Shown in pieces: positions 42,165 through 50,688 of a DNA stretch of 64,000 nucleotides. Every line of letters begins with the position of its first letter. The first letter of the stretch is position 1. Below the pieces are notes generated by a model. That model had not been told where the DNA came from. It saw nothing but the letters and a program-made list of their open reading frames with translations, and did not search any database. This stretch comes from an uncultured Collinsella sp. (GTDB taxonomy: Bacteria; Actinomycetota; Coriobacteriia; Coriobacteriales; Coriobacteriaceae). The stretch lies in assembly GCA_900539735.1 (NCBI GenBank), contig UQDE01000006.1:4855-68854 (forward strand), given 5' to 3'. Made by a program: the position numbers and the translations under genes.

Positions 42165-43256
42165 GTGAATACTTCTGTCGCCAAGAAGGCCAGCCAGGCG
42201 GTGCGCCTGCTCATGATGGTGCTCACGGCAGTTCTCATCTTCTTCTTCATCAATGTTATGCTGCTCGTCTCCGATATCCAGGGCACGGCGCGCGTGGTCA
42301 ATTACGCCGGTCTGGTGCGCGGTACCACGCAGCGAATCGTTAAGCTCGAGGATGCGGGCCAGCCTCAAGATGACCTGCTCAAAGCCGTGGATTCATACAT
42401 CAACGGTTTGCGTTACGGAAGTGACGACCTCAACCTCGTCCGTCTCGACGACGATGAGTATCAGGCAAAAATGACCGAGCTTGCAAATTATTTTGATGAG
42501 CTTTGCGCCGAGATCATCCGCGTGCGCGAAGTCGGCTATGAGAACACCGACATCATCCCTATGAGCGAGGAGTTCTTTGGCATTTGCGACGATGCTACGC
42601 GACTCGCAGAGGACTACTCTCAGGAGAAGGCGTCGGCGCTCAACTATCTCGAGGGCTTGGTGATCATCGACATCATGGGCTTGGTGGCGACCTTTGCGGT
42701 CGAACTTGTTCGCGCGGTGCGAACTGCCGCGCTCAATCGCGAACTGCAGAGCAAAGTCTATCTCGACGAAGCCACGGGACTGCCCAACAAGAACAAGTGC
42801 GAGGAGATCTTGGGGCAGGAGCAGCCTGTCTCCGCGGAGGCGTCCGTTGCGGTGTGCGTCTTCGACCTTAACAATTTGCATACGGTCAATAACAACTTCG
42901 GCCACGAGAAGGGCGACGAATACATCCGCTCTTTTGCCCGACAGCTGCGGCGCGTGGCATCCGAGACCTGCTTTGTGGGCCGCGACGGTGGCGATGAGTT
43001 TATCGCGGTGCTGCGGGATACCGATCGAGCTGCCGTGGAGTCCTGTCTCGCTCGGGTTCGTGCGAACGTGAACGAGTATTCCGAGGCTCACCCCGACATG
43101 CCCATCAGCTATGCGGTGGGCTATGCGCTTTCCAGTGATTTTGACGAGCCGCCTACCATGCGCGAACTCTTTTCCCAGGCCGACAAAAACATGTACATCG
43201 ACAAGAACCGCGTAAAGGCAGCCGAGGCAGCCGGGCTGCCACGCGAGGAACGCTAA
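42165..43256 (+). CDS. Membrane-bound diguanylate cyclase (GGDEF)
   Basis: This is a 363-residue protein. Two membrane segments (about 13-35 and 163-183) bracket an extracytoplasmic helical sensor of about 125 residues. The GGDEF domain has TGLPNKNK, FDLNNLHTVNNNFGHEKGDEY and an intact GGDEF at 275-279, so cyclic-di-GMP synthesis is expected. No RxxD inhibitory site is present at the usual place before GGDEF. The start is GTG at 42165 with AGGGGAG upstream. It is monocistronic, and no effector is nearby. Confidence 0.92.
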   Translation: MNTSVAKKASQAVRLLMMVLTAVLIFFFINVMLLVSDIQGTARVVNYAGLVRGTTQRIVKLEDAGQPQDDLLKAVDSYINGLRYGSDDLNLVRLDDDEYQAKMTELANYFDELCAEIIRVREVGYENTDIIPMSEEFFGICDDATRLAEDYSQEKASALNYLEGLVIIDIMGLVATFAVELVRAVRTAALNRELQSKVYLDEATGLPNKNKCEEILGQEQPVSAEASVAVCVFDLNNLHTVNNNFGHEKGDEYIRSFARQLRRVASETCFVGRDGGDEFIAVLRDTDRAAVESCLARVRANVNEYSEAHPDMPISYAVGYALSSDFDEPPTMRELFSQADKNMYIDKNRVKAAEAAGLPREER

Positions 43257-43299
43257 ACCCGTAGCAAAGGGTAGCTAATTTGGGACGGGGCTCTTTTTG

Positions 43300-44178
43300 C
43301 TATTTGAGAAGTTGGACCATGGCGTTGACGAATTTTTGGACTTGGAGGGTGGGCTCGAGCGGGTAGTGCAGAAAGACCGGCACCTCGCGGCCGCACAGGA
43401 ACGGCACGCCCACAAAGGCCGGGTGCACCCCCGACCACGCCCCGCAGGTGAGCACCGCGTCGCCCTTTTCCTCCGCCTCGTTAAAGAGCGCAAAGTCAAA
43501 GCTATCCACATCGATCACGTCCACACCGCCGTCGGCCAACAGGTCGATGCGCAGGCTATCCATGGCATCGTTGCCGTGGCGCAGTACGCGCAGGCGCATG
43601 CCCTCCAAGTCGGCGACCGTGATGCGCGTCTTGCGCGCCAGCGGGCTCGTGCGCGGCAGGTCGATATAAAACGGCACGTTGACGATGCGGAGCTTTTGGC
43701 AGGTGTCGCCCCAGCGCGGAGTCGAAAAACTCGACTGCACCACATCGACCTCGCGGCCCAAGCTGCGCATGACGGTCTCGCGCTCGTCGTAGAGGTCGCT
43801 TACCGGCACAATCTCAAATCGCAGCGACGGCTCCAGATCGTGAATGCCCGTCCACATCGACAGCGTTTGGCGCCCCGGACACATCATCGACACGCCCAGG
43901 CGCACGGCACCGCCATCGCCCGCCGCACGTCGGGCACGGCGCAGGGCGTCCTCGGACTGGCGCATGATCGAGCGCGCGTCGTCCACCAGCAGAGCACCCG
44001 CCGGCGTCACCTTGACGCCCGAGTGCGAGCGCTCGAACAGCGTAATACCGAACTCCGCCTCAAAACCCGATACCTGCTTGACGAGCGCCGGCGTCGACAC
44101 GCGCAGCTTTGCCGCCGTACGCGAGAAGCTTCCCAGCTCCGCGGCGGCCGATATGGCCTCAAGTCGTCGATCGTACAC
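43300..44178 (-). CDS. LysR-family transcriptional regulator
   Basis: This is a 292-residue regulator. The N-terminal winged HTH covers about residues 1-60 (RLEAISAAAELGSFSRTAAKLRVSTPALVKQVSGFE). The effector domain follows. I prefer GTG at 44178 because GGGAG lies six bases upstream; ATG 44211 would add 11 basic residues. It is divergent from the SDR-MFS-oxidoreductase genes, the usual arrangement for a LysR activator of a catabolic operon. The inducer is unknown. Confidence 0.9.
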   Translation of the reverse strand: MYDRRLEAISAAAELGSFSRTAAKLRVSTPALVKQVSGFEAEFGITLFERSHSGVKVTPAGALLVDDARSIMRQSEDALRRARRAAGDGGAVRLGVSMMCPGRQTLSMWTGIHDLEPSLRFEIVPVSDLYDERETVMRSLGREVDVVQSSFSTPRWGDTCQKLRIVNVPFYIDLPRTSPLARKTRITVADLEGMRLRVLRHGNDAMDSLRIDLLADGGVDVIDVDSFDFALFNEAEEKGDAVLTCGAWSGVHPAFVGVPFLCGREVPVFLHYPLEPTLQVQKFVNAMVQLLK

Positions 44179-44358
44179 GTCAATCTCCCGTTTTCGCGCC
44201 CGTGACCGCATGGTGCCACAGGGGGTTGTTTTCGCAGGTCACGCGCTCAATTGAGAATAAACTGCATCGCACGGTGTAAACCTACGGTTAATGCCATTCT
44301 AACAAATATGCAATTCACCTGCGCAAATGCAAAGCATACGATAACCAGCGAAAACCAC

Positions 44359-44385
44359 GTGGGTCGGTTAATGGGAGCGACCCAC
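44359..44385 (+). promoter_or_regulatory. Leader hairpin upstream of the SDR gene
   Basis: GTGGGTCG and CGACCCAC form an 8-bp stem just before the GGGAGG-type ribosome-binding region. It may influence translation or mRNA stability. The surrounding LysR-SDR intergenic region (44179-44411) should also hold the promoters, but no confident boxes were found. Confidence 0.35.
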
Positions 44386-44411
44386 CGGGAGGCACAAGAA
44401 GGGAAGTTCCT

Positions 44412-45293
44412 ATGAGCAATTGGCTTAAGCTCGAGGGCGATGTCTGCGCCGTAACCGGCGCACTCGGCGGTATGGGCGTCGAGATTTGCCGCGAGTTCGC
44501 CCGCAACGGCGCCAACGTCGTCCTGCTCGACCTGGACGAGGAGAAGGTCAAGGCCGCAGCCGCCGACCTCGCCGCCGAGTTTGGCATCCACGCCGAGGGC
44601 TACAAGATGAACGCTACCGATGAAACCGAGGTTCAGGCCGCCGTCGATGCCACCATCGCCGACTTCGGTCGCGTCGACGTTCTCGTCAACACCGCCGGCA
44701 TCCTGCGCTTCGCAGCTATGGAAGACCTGCCGCTGAGCGACTGGGAGCAGGTGCTCAACGTCAACCTCACCGGCTACTTCATCACCTCGCAGCGCTTTGG
44801 TCGCGAGATGATCAAGGCCGGCCAGGGTCGCCTGGTGCACATCTCGACCGTCGCCAGTCACTCCCCCGAGACGTTCTCGGGCGTGTACAGCTCCACCAAA
44901 GCCGGCGTCAACATGATGTCCAAGATGCTTGCCGCTGAGTGGGGCCCGTACGGCGTGCGCTCCAACTGCGTCGAGCCCTGCTTCGTTAAGACCCCGATGT
45001 CGGCCAACTTCTACGCCGACCCCGAGGTCGAGAAGAGCCGCAGCCGCCTGATCGCCACGCGCCGCATCGGCGAGGTCGGCGATATTGCCAACGCCGTCAT
45101 GTTCCTGGCGTCCAAGCGCTCGGACTTTACCACCGGCGACGCCATCAAGGTCGACGGCGGCTTCTCCAATATGATGGGCGACCTCACCGCCAAGCCCGGC
45201 GGCCGTCGCGCCTATGCCGACAACTACCTCAAGAACAAGGGTGTCGAGCTTTGGTCCGACGAGTCCGGCGTCGCCAAGCCGACTGACCAGTAA
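44412..45293 (+). CDS. Short-chain dehydrogenase/reductase
   Basis: This is a 293-residue NAD(P)-dependent oxidoreductase with a Rossmann fold. The cofactor motif TGALGGMG is at about 15-22. Asp40 at the end of strand 2 (VVLLDLDEE) suggests NAD preference. NTAG is at 93-96. The catalytic Ser is in HISTVAS, with Tyr159 and Lys163 in YSSTK. A C-terminal extension of about 40 residues after DGGFSNMMG is longer than usual. It is the first gene of the LysR-divergent cluster. The substrate is probably a sugar, polyol or cyclitol derivative, inferred only from context. Confidence 0.9.
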   Translation: MSNWLKLEGDVCAVTGALGGMGVEICREFARNGANVVLLDLDEEKVKAAAADLAAEFGIHAEGYKMNATDETEVQAAVDATIADFGRVDVLVNTAGILRFAAMEDLPLSDWEQVLNVNLTGYFITSQRFGREMIKAGQGRLVHISTVASHSPETFSGVYSSTKAGVNMMSKMLAAEWGPYGVRSNCVEPCFVKTPMSANFYADPEVEKSRSRLIATRRIGEVGDIANAVMFLASKRSDFTTGDAIKVDGGFSNMMGDLTAKPGGRRAYADNYLKNKGVELWSDESGVAKPTDQ

Positions 45294-45358
45294 ACCAACC
45301 TAACAGGGAGACCCGCGGATACGACCGCTCCTCCCCCGTATCGATTAGAAAGAGTCCA

Positions 45359-46615
45359 ATGGCTTCCACCAACTCCAACAAGGGTCGCGCCGTCGTGCTT
45401 TCCGCCGCGTGCGTCACCATGTTCTTCATCAGCTCCATCGCGCTGTATTCCGTCGTGAGCAAAAACCTGCTCGCCGTTTACCCCGAGTGGTCCAGCGCCC
45501 TTACCTGGGCCTTCCCGGTCTTTCAGACCATCATGGCCGTGACGGGCATCTTCGCCGGCCGCATCTCCGATAAGATCGGCCCCCGCAACGTCGTGATCGC
45601 CGCTGCCGTGTGCTACGGCGTGGGCTGGTTCATGTCCGGCACCGTCACCGAGCCGTGGCAGTTCTACCTGTGGTTCTCGCTCGTCGCCGCCGTCGGCAAC
45701 GGTCTGGGCTACAACCCGGCACTCACCACCGGTCAGAAGTGGTTCATCGACAAGAAGGGCCTCGCCTCCGGCATCACCCTGGCCGCTTCGACCGCCGGCC
45801 CCGCTGTGCTGTCCCCGGTGCTCGCCTCGCTGCTCATCCCGAGCCTTGGCATCTTTGGCGCCCTTAAGGCGCTCGGCATCATCTTCTTTGTGATGATCGC
45901 CGCCTCCGCCCTGTTCCTGAAGGCCCCCGAGGCCGGTTGGCTGCCCGAGGGCTTCGAGGCCCCCAAGGGCGGCGCCCACGCCGGCACCTTCGGCGACCTC
46001 ACCCCGGGCGAGATGGTCAAGACCCCGCGCTTCTGGGTCCTCATCATCACCTTCGCCTTTGCCGCCACCGCCGGCACCCTGCTCGTCGGCAAGGTTGCCT
46101 CCATCGCCGCCGTCCAGCTCTTCGCCGACCCCACGAGCGCCGCTGCCGTCGCCCTCGGCGGCGTGGTGGTCTCCGTCAACACCTGCGCCAACCTGGTTGG
46201 CCGTCTGTCCTTTGGCCAGATCATCGACAAGCTCGGCGCCTATAAGTCGCTGCTCATCAGCCTTGTCGTCACCATCGTCGCCCTCGTTATCATGTCGATG
46301 AGCTTTACGCAGAGCATGTTCTTCGTGGCGCTCGCCCTGCTCGGCTTTAGCTTTGGCGCTCTGCTCGTCATCTACCCGCCGCTCACCGGTGGCGCCTTCG
46401 GCACCAGCAACATCGGCGTCAACTACGGCATCATGTTTTTGGGTTACGCCGCCTCCACCTGGATCAGCCAGCCCATCACCGCCGTGCTGTATCACGCCGA
46501 GGCCGGCAGCGCCGCCTACCAGCAGTCCTTCTACGGCGCCATCGTAATCGCCGCCATCGCCGTCGTGCTCACCGTCTACATGATGGTCTCCGACAGCAAG
46601 AAGAAGTCCGCTTAG
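45359..46615 (+). CDS. MFS transporter, oxalate/formate antiporter-like (OFA) group
   Basis: This is a 418-residue membrane protein with about 12 segments. Characteristic features are AVYPEWSSALTWAFPVFQT, GRISDKIGPRNVVIAAAVCYG (MFS motif A) and GNGLGYNPALTTGQKWFIDKKGLASGITLAASTAGP, which resembles OFA-type monocarboxylate transporters. It lies 65 bp after the SDR gene. It is probably the uptake system for the substrate of the cluster. Confidence 0.9.
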   Translation: MASTNSNKGRAVVLSAACVTMFFISSIALYSVVSKNLLAVYPEWSSALTWAFPVFQTIMAVTGIFAGRISDKIGPRNVVIAAAVCYGVGWFMSGTVTEPWQFYLWFSLVAAVGNGLGYNPALTTGQKWFIDKKGLASGITLAASTAGPAVLSPVLASLLIPSLGIFGALKALGIIFFVMIAASALFLKAPEAGWLPEGFEAPKGGAHAGTFGDLTPGEMVKTPRFWVLIITFAFAATAGTLLVGKVASIAAVQLFADPTSAAAVALGGVVVSVNTCANLVGRLSFGQIIDKLGAYKSLLISLVVTIVALVIMSMSFTQSMFFVALALLGFSFGALLVIYPPLTGGAFGTSNIGVNYGIMFLGYAASTWISQPITAVLYHAEAGSAAYQQSFYGAIVIAAIAVVLTVYMMVSDSKKKSA

Positions 46616-46624
46616 TAATTGCCG

Positions 46625-46655
46625 ATGTGACAAAGGGACTGCCCCTTTGTCACAT
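46625..46655. repeat. REP-like palindrome between the MFS and Gfo/Idh/MocA genes
   Basis: ATGTGACAAAGGG and CCCTTTGTCACAT form a 13-bp stem starting ten bases after the MFS stop. It belongs to the same family as 34211 and 59994. Confidence 0.85.
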
Positions 46656-46684
46656 TCCACCGCCACCAGTATTAAGGAGTCGAA

Positions 46685-47725
46685 ATGTCTGAGCTCAACC
46701 CCGTCCGCATTGCCGTTATCGGCGCCGGCGCCATGGGCCGCAACCACATCCGCTTTGTCACCGAGGAGCCCGAGGCCGAGCTCGTCGCCATCGCCGACGC
46801 CTTTGAGGGCGCCCGCGCCACGGCCGAGGCCGCCGGCGTGCCGTTTTATACCGATCCCGCCCAGATGATGGACGAGGTCAAGCCCGAGGCCGTCATCATC
46901 GCCACGCCCAACGACCTACACCTGGGCGTTGCCCGCGAGGCTGTGAAGCGCAACATCGTGCCGTTGGTCGAAAAGCCGATCTCCAACGACCTGGAGGATG
47001 CCCAGGCCTTCGCCGCCGAGGCCGAGACCGCCGGCGTGCCCGTGCTCGTGGGTCAGCACCGTCGCCACAACCCCTTCGTCAACAAGGCCAAGGAGATCAT
47101 CGAGTCCGGCGAGCTGGGCAAGCTCACCGTGTCGAGCTTCCACTACATGATCTATAAGAACGACGAGTACTTCGATGTCGAGTGGCGCCGCAAGAAGGGT
47201 GCCGGCCCGATCCTGGTCAACCTGGTGCACGACGTCGACCTGCTCCGCTACCTGCTGGGCGAGCCCGTCGCCGTCCAGGGCATGCAGTCCAGCGCAGCCC
47301 GCGGTTTTGAGACCGAGGACTCCGCCGTGGTCAACGTCCGCTTTGCCGATGGCGCGCTTGCGAGCATGACCATCTCCGACGCCACCGCCAGCCCATGGAA
47401 CTGGGAAGCCACCGCTCGCGAGGACCCGCAGTACCGCCCCTTCGACGCCGACGCCTACTTTATCGGCGGCACCAAGGGCGCCCTGTCGCTGCCCCGCCTG
47501 CACCAGTTCTCCTACGACGGCGCCTCCAACTGGCACAAGCCGCTGCAGATGGAGATCCCGGCCGTGGATCCGGCACTGCCGCACAAGATGCAGCTCAAGC
47601 ACTTTGTGAAGGTCGTCCGCCGCGAGGTCGAGCCCGTCGTGACCCCCGCCGACAACGTCAAGACGCTCACGCTTCTCAACGCCGTCAAGGAGGCCGCCGA
47701 GACCGGCAACCTCGTCGAGCTGTAA
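46685..47725 (+). CDS. Gfo/Idh/MocA family oxidoreductase
   Basis: This is a 346-residue NAD(P)-dependent dehydrogenase. The cofactor motif GAGAMGRNH is near residues 13-21. The EKPISND loop is near 98, and the substrate-domain histidine pair is in NLVHDVDLLRYLLG near 180. The family oxidises sugars, inositols and sugar acids. ATG 46685 has AAGGAG upstream. It is probably part of the LysR-SDR-MFS cluster, although a palindrome separates it from the MFS gene. Confidence 0.92.
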   Translation: MSELNPVRIAVIGAGAMGRNHIRFVTEEPEAELVAIADAFEGARATAEAAGVPFYTDPAQMMDEVKPEAVIIATPNDLHLGVAREAVKRNIVPLVEKPISNDLEDAQAFAAEAETAGVPVLVGQHRRHNPFVNKAKEIIESGELGKLTVSSFHYMIYKNDEYFDVEWRRKKGAGPILVNLVHDVDLLRYLLGEPVAVQGMQSSAARGFETEDSAVVNVRFADGALASMTISDATASPWNWEATAREDPQYRPFDADAYFIGGTKGALSLPRLHQFSYDGASNWHKPLQMEIPAVDPALPHKMQLKHFVKVVRREVEPVVTPADNVKTLTLLNAVKEAAETGNLVEL

Positions 47726-47893
47726 TGCCTTAAGAGCGACCGCGGCAGAAACCCCATGCCGAGCCCCTCGGTCCGCCACCAACAAGCCCCTCTTCTTTGC
47801 CCCGTGAGCAGCCTCCTGCCCGCGGGGCTTTTGGACTACATTGGTAATGATTTTTCTGGAGCGGGGGCTATTTTGCGCCTCAGCTTGGTTCGT

Positions 47894-48057
47894 GCGCCAC
47901 GAAATGGGACTATCTACTACGTTTAACCGACTACCATCAACCATACCGAATTTCGCGAAATAAAAACCGCAGGTAAACGTCTTGCCGATTTTCGGAAAAC
48001 CCAGGTATGGTCAGCCCCTACGGTTCAAACGTAGTAGATAGGCCGTTTTCGTGGCGC
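47894..48057. repeat. 164-bp element with long imperfect inverted ends
   Basis: Left arm from GCGCCACGAAA through CTATCTACTACGTTT to ACCATACC pairs with the right arm ending TTTCGTGGCGC at 48057, about 50 bp per arm with a few mismatches. It fills most of the 47726-48137 gap ahead of tex. No coding sequence is visible in it. Confidence 0.75.
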
Positions 48058-48137
48058 GGCCCCAAAACAGTCTTTTGGGACGGGTGGTATCCTTGGTAGC
48101 CCTGTGCTGCAAACGCACCTTAAACGCAAGGAGTCCC

Positions 48138-50285
48138 ATGGATCTTATCGCCCAGCTCGCCCGCGAGCTCAACCTTAAGGCCGCCAATGTCGAGGCAGCC
48201 GTCAAGCTCATCGACGAGGGCAACACCATCCCCTTTATCTCGCGCTACCGCAAGGAAGCAACGGGCGGCATGGACGACGTTGCCCTGCGCGCACTCGACG
48301 AGCGCCTGTCTTACCTGCGCAATCTTGAGCAGCGCAAGGAGGACGTCATCCTGCTCATCGACGCCCAGGGCAAACTCACGCCCGAGCTCGAGCAGCAGAT
48401 TCGCGAGGCCACGCAGCTCCAGCGTGTCGAGGACCTCTACAAGCCCTACCGCAAAAAGCGCATGACCCGCGCGCAGAAGGCCCGCGAGGCAGGCCTGGAG
48501 CCGCTTGCCAACATGATCATCATGCAGGCTTCCGCCAAGGGCAGCGCACTCGACGCCGCCGCGGCATACGTCAACGAGGAAGCCGGCTTCGACACGCCCG
48601 AGAAGGCGCTCGCCGGCGCCGCCGACATCGTTGCCGAGACGGTGGCCGAAGACCCTGAGAACGTCGCCGACCTGCGCGCCTTTACGCAAAACACCGCCGA
48701 CATCGTCGTCGAGGCCACCGACCCCGCCGAAAAGACTCCCTACGAGCCCTACTACAGCTATGATGAGCCGCTGCGCCGTATACCCAACCACCGCGTGCTG
48801 GCTATCGACCGCGGTGAGCGCGAGGGCAAGCTCCGCGTGCGCGTGAACGTCGACGGCGCTGTCGCCACGGCGCGCCTCGGCAGCCGTTGGCCCCGCCGCC
48901 AGGGCGTGTTCGCGCCCGTCTTTGACGCCGCCATCGCTGACGGTTACAAGCGCCTCATGGCCCCCTCGCTGGAGCGCGAGGCCCGCGCCAAACTCACCGT
49001 TCGCGCTCAAACCGAAGCCATCAACGTCTTTGCCAAGAATCTCGAGGGCCTGCTCTCGGCACGCCCCGTCCGTGGCGCCCGCGTACTCGCGCTCGACCCA
49101 GGCTACCGCACCGGCTGCAAGGTCGCCGTCATGGACGAGACCGGCAAGCTGCTCGACCACGGCGTGGTCTACCCCACCAAGCCGCGCCACGACGTCGCCG
49201 GCACTAAGCGCGAGCTCGCCCGCCTCGTCAAGAAGGACGACGTCAACACCATCGTCATCGGCAACGGCACCGCCAGCCGTGAGACCGAGGAAGTCGTCTC
49301 GGAGTTCATCGCCGAGCAGGCGCCTGGGCTGCGATACACCATCGTCAACGAGGCAGGCGCGTCGGTGTACTCCGCCTCCGAGCTCGCCAGTCAGGAATAC
49401 CCCGACCTGGACGTCACCGTGCGTGGCGCCATGAGCCTGGGCCGCCGCCTGCAGGACCCGCTGGCAGAGCTCGTCAAGATCCCGCCCCAGTCCATCGGCG
49501 TGGGCCAGTACCAGCACGACCTTGACCAGACCGAGCTTTCGCGCACCCTGGGCCACGTGGTTGAGGACGTCGTCAACCGCGTGGGCGTCGACGTAAACAC
49601 CGCGAGCGCGAGCCTGCTGGGATACGTATCGGGCATCACGCCGAGCGTGGCCAAGAACATCGTGGCCTACCGCGAGGAAAACGGTGCCTTCACCGATCGC
49701 CGCCAGCTCAAGAAGGTCCCCAAGCTGGGACCCAAGGCATATCTCAACGCTGCAGGCTTTTTGCGAATTAGCGGCGGTAAGAACCCGCTCGACGCAACGA
49801 GCGTCCACCCCGAAAGCTACGAGGTGGCCACGTCCGTCTTGGAACGCGCCGGCGTTAAAGCAAGCGAGCTCAGCCGCGGCGGCGTGCCCGACATCGAGCG
49901 CCGCCTGGGCAGCATCTCGGCGCTGGCAAGCGACCTGGACTGCGGCACCCTCACGCTCATCGACATTGTCAACGAGCTCAAGAAGCCCGGTCGCGACCCG
50001 CGCGACGACGCGCCCGAGGTGGTCTTTAGCCGCTCGGCACTTTCCATCGACGACCTAGAGCCCGGCATGGAGCTCAAGGGCACGGTGCGCAACGTTGTGG
50101 ACTTTGGCGCCTTCGTCGACGTGGGCGTGCACCAGGACGGCCTCGTGCACATCTCCAAGCTGGCCAACCGCTTCGTCAAGCACCCGAGCGACGTGGTGCG
50201 CGTCGGCGACACGGTAAAGGTGTGGGTGGAAAAGGTCGATCGCGACCGCAAGAAGATCTCGCTCACCATGGTGCAGGGGAAGTAG
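48138..50285 (+). CDS. tex: Tex family RNA-binding transcription accessory protein
   Basis: This is a 715-residue protein. The Tex N-terminal helical region begins MDLIAQLARELNL and includes NTIPFISRYRKEATGGMDD. The YqgF-like domain has RVLALDPGYRTGCKVAVMD. A helix-hairpin-helix region includes SIGVGQYQHDL and SLLGYVSGITPSVAKNIVAYRE. The S1 domain covers about residues 635-705 (ELKGTVRNVVDFGAFVDVGVHQDGLVH). Tex binds nucleic acids and affects transcription. ATG 48138 has AAGGAG upstream. Confidence 0.96.
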   Translation: MDLIAQLARELNLKAANVEAAVKLIDEGNTIPFISRYRKEATGGMDDVALRALDERLSYLRNLEQRKEDVILLIDAQGKLTPELEQQIREATQLQRVEDLYKPYRKKRMTRAQKAREAGLEPLANMIIMQASAKGSALDAAAAYVNEEAGFDTPEKALAGAADIVAETVAEDPENVADLRAFTQNTADIVVEATDPAEKTPYEPYYSYDEPLRRIPNHRVLAIDRGEREGKLRVRVNVDGAVATARLGSRWPRRQGVFAPVFDAAIADGYKRLMAPSLEREARAKLTVRAQTEAINVFAKNLEGLLSARPVRGARVLALDPGYRTGCKVAVMDETGKLLDHGVVYPTKPRHDVAGTKRELARLVKKDDVNTIVIGNGTASRETEEVVSEFIAEQAPGLRYTIVNEAGASVYSASELASQEYPDLDVTVRGAMSLGRRLQDPLAELVKIPPQSIGVGQYQHDLDQTELSRTLGHVVEDVVNRVGVDVNTASASLLGYVSGITPSVAKNIVAYREENGAFTDRRQLKKVPKLGPKAYLNAAGFLRISGGKNPLDATSVHPESYEVATSVLERAGVKASELSRGGVPDIERRLGSISALASDLDCGTLTLIDIVNELKKPGRDPRDDAPEVVFSRSALSIDDLEPGMELKGTVRNVVDFGAFVDVGVHQDGLVHISKLANRFVKHPSDVVRVGDTVKVWVEKVDRDRKKISLTMVQGK

Positions 50286-50296
50286 ACCACCTAAAG

Positions 50297-50510
50297 CAAG
50301 GGTACCCCCTACAGCGGCGTGCAAAATCGCGAGTATTCTGCAATTTCTGCCGCTCCGAACGCCCCTCAGAGGCAATATAGTCAAAAACAGCCCCCGTTTT
50401 AGCATCATCAGAGCCAAAACGGGGGCTGTTCCGTGCTTCAACCAGTTGGTAAAAACCTTTACCTTGCTGAATATTCTCAATTTTGCACGGCGCAGGCGGG
50501 GGTACCTTTG
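50297..50510. repeat. 214-bp element with 47-bp inverted ends around a terminator
   Basis: The left end (from CAAGGGTACCCCC through GTGCAAAAT to ATTCTGCAA) and the right end (TTGCTGAATATTC ... ATTTTGCAC ... GGGGGTACCTTTG) are imperfect inverted repeats of about 47 bp. The centre holds the 50386-50430 hairpin. The structure is MITE- or BIME-like; no coding sequence. Confidence 0.72.
50386..50430. terminator. Bidirectional terminator between tex and the transaldolase gene
   Basis: AACAGCCCCCGTTTT and AAAACGGGGGCTGTT form a perfect 15-bp stem with a 15-base loop between convergent genes. Confidence 0.7.
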
Positions 50511-50513
50511 TCC

Positions 50514-50688
50514 ACGGCAGGATATGGAAGCCAATCACCAACCTACTTGTAAGCTCGTGTCGGCAGCCCCGGCCTTTCCTTTGCCTAGCGCGACCCTCGC
50601 GAAGCGCGTGAGCGATAGGGAAAGGAAAGGCCGGGGCGAACAACCCGCGGCGCAGCCAGTGTTCGCGTTACGGCAGGATATGGAAACC
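50514..50688. repeat. Duplicated 3' end of the transaldolase gene enclosing a large hairpin
   Basis: ACGGCAGGATATGGAAACC (50670-50688, end of the transaldolase gene) recurs with one change at 50514-50532. Between the copies is a stem of about 20 bp (GCCCCGGCCTTTCC at 50566 with GGAAAGGCCGGGGC ending 50637). This resembles a small element inserted at, and duplicating, the gene end. Confidence 0.65.

Noticed and set aside
44007..44861. Minus-strand ORFs opposite the SDR gene
   Set aside because: Antisense to a gene with complete SDR motifs; no ribosome-binding site.
44412..45293. Bile-acid hydroxysteroid dehydrogenase
   Set aside because: The SDR motifs are generic, the sequence does not resemble the Collinsella 7-beta-HSDH that I can recall, and the cluster context points to sugar- or polyol-type chemistry.
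50533..50671. tRNA or small RNA gene beside the transaldolase gene
   Set aside because: The stem is a single long hairpin without cloverleaf arms or a TpsiC-like motif; it fits an inserted palindromic element better.
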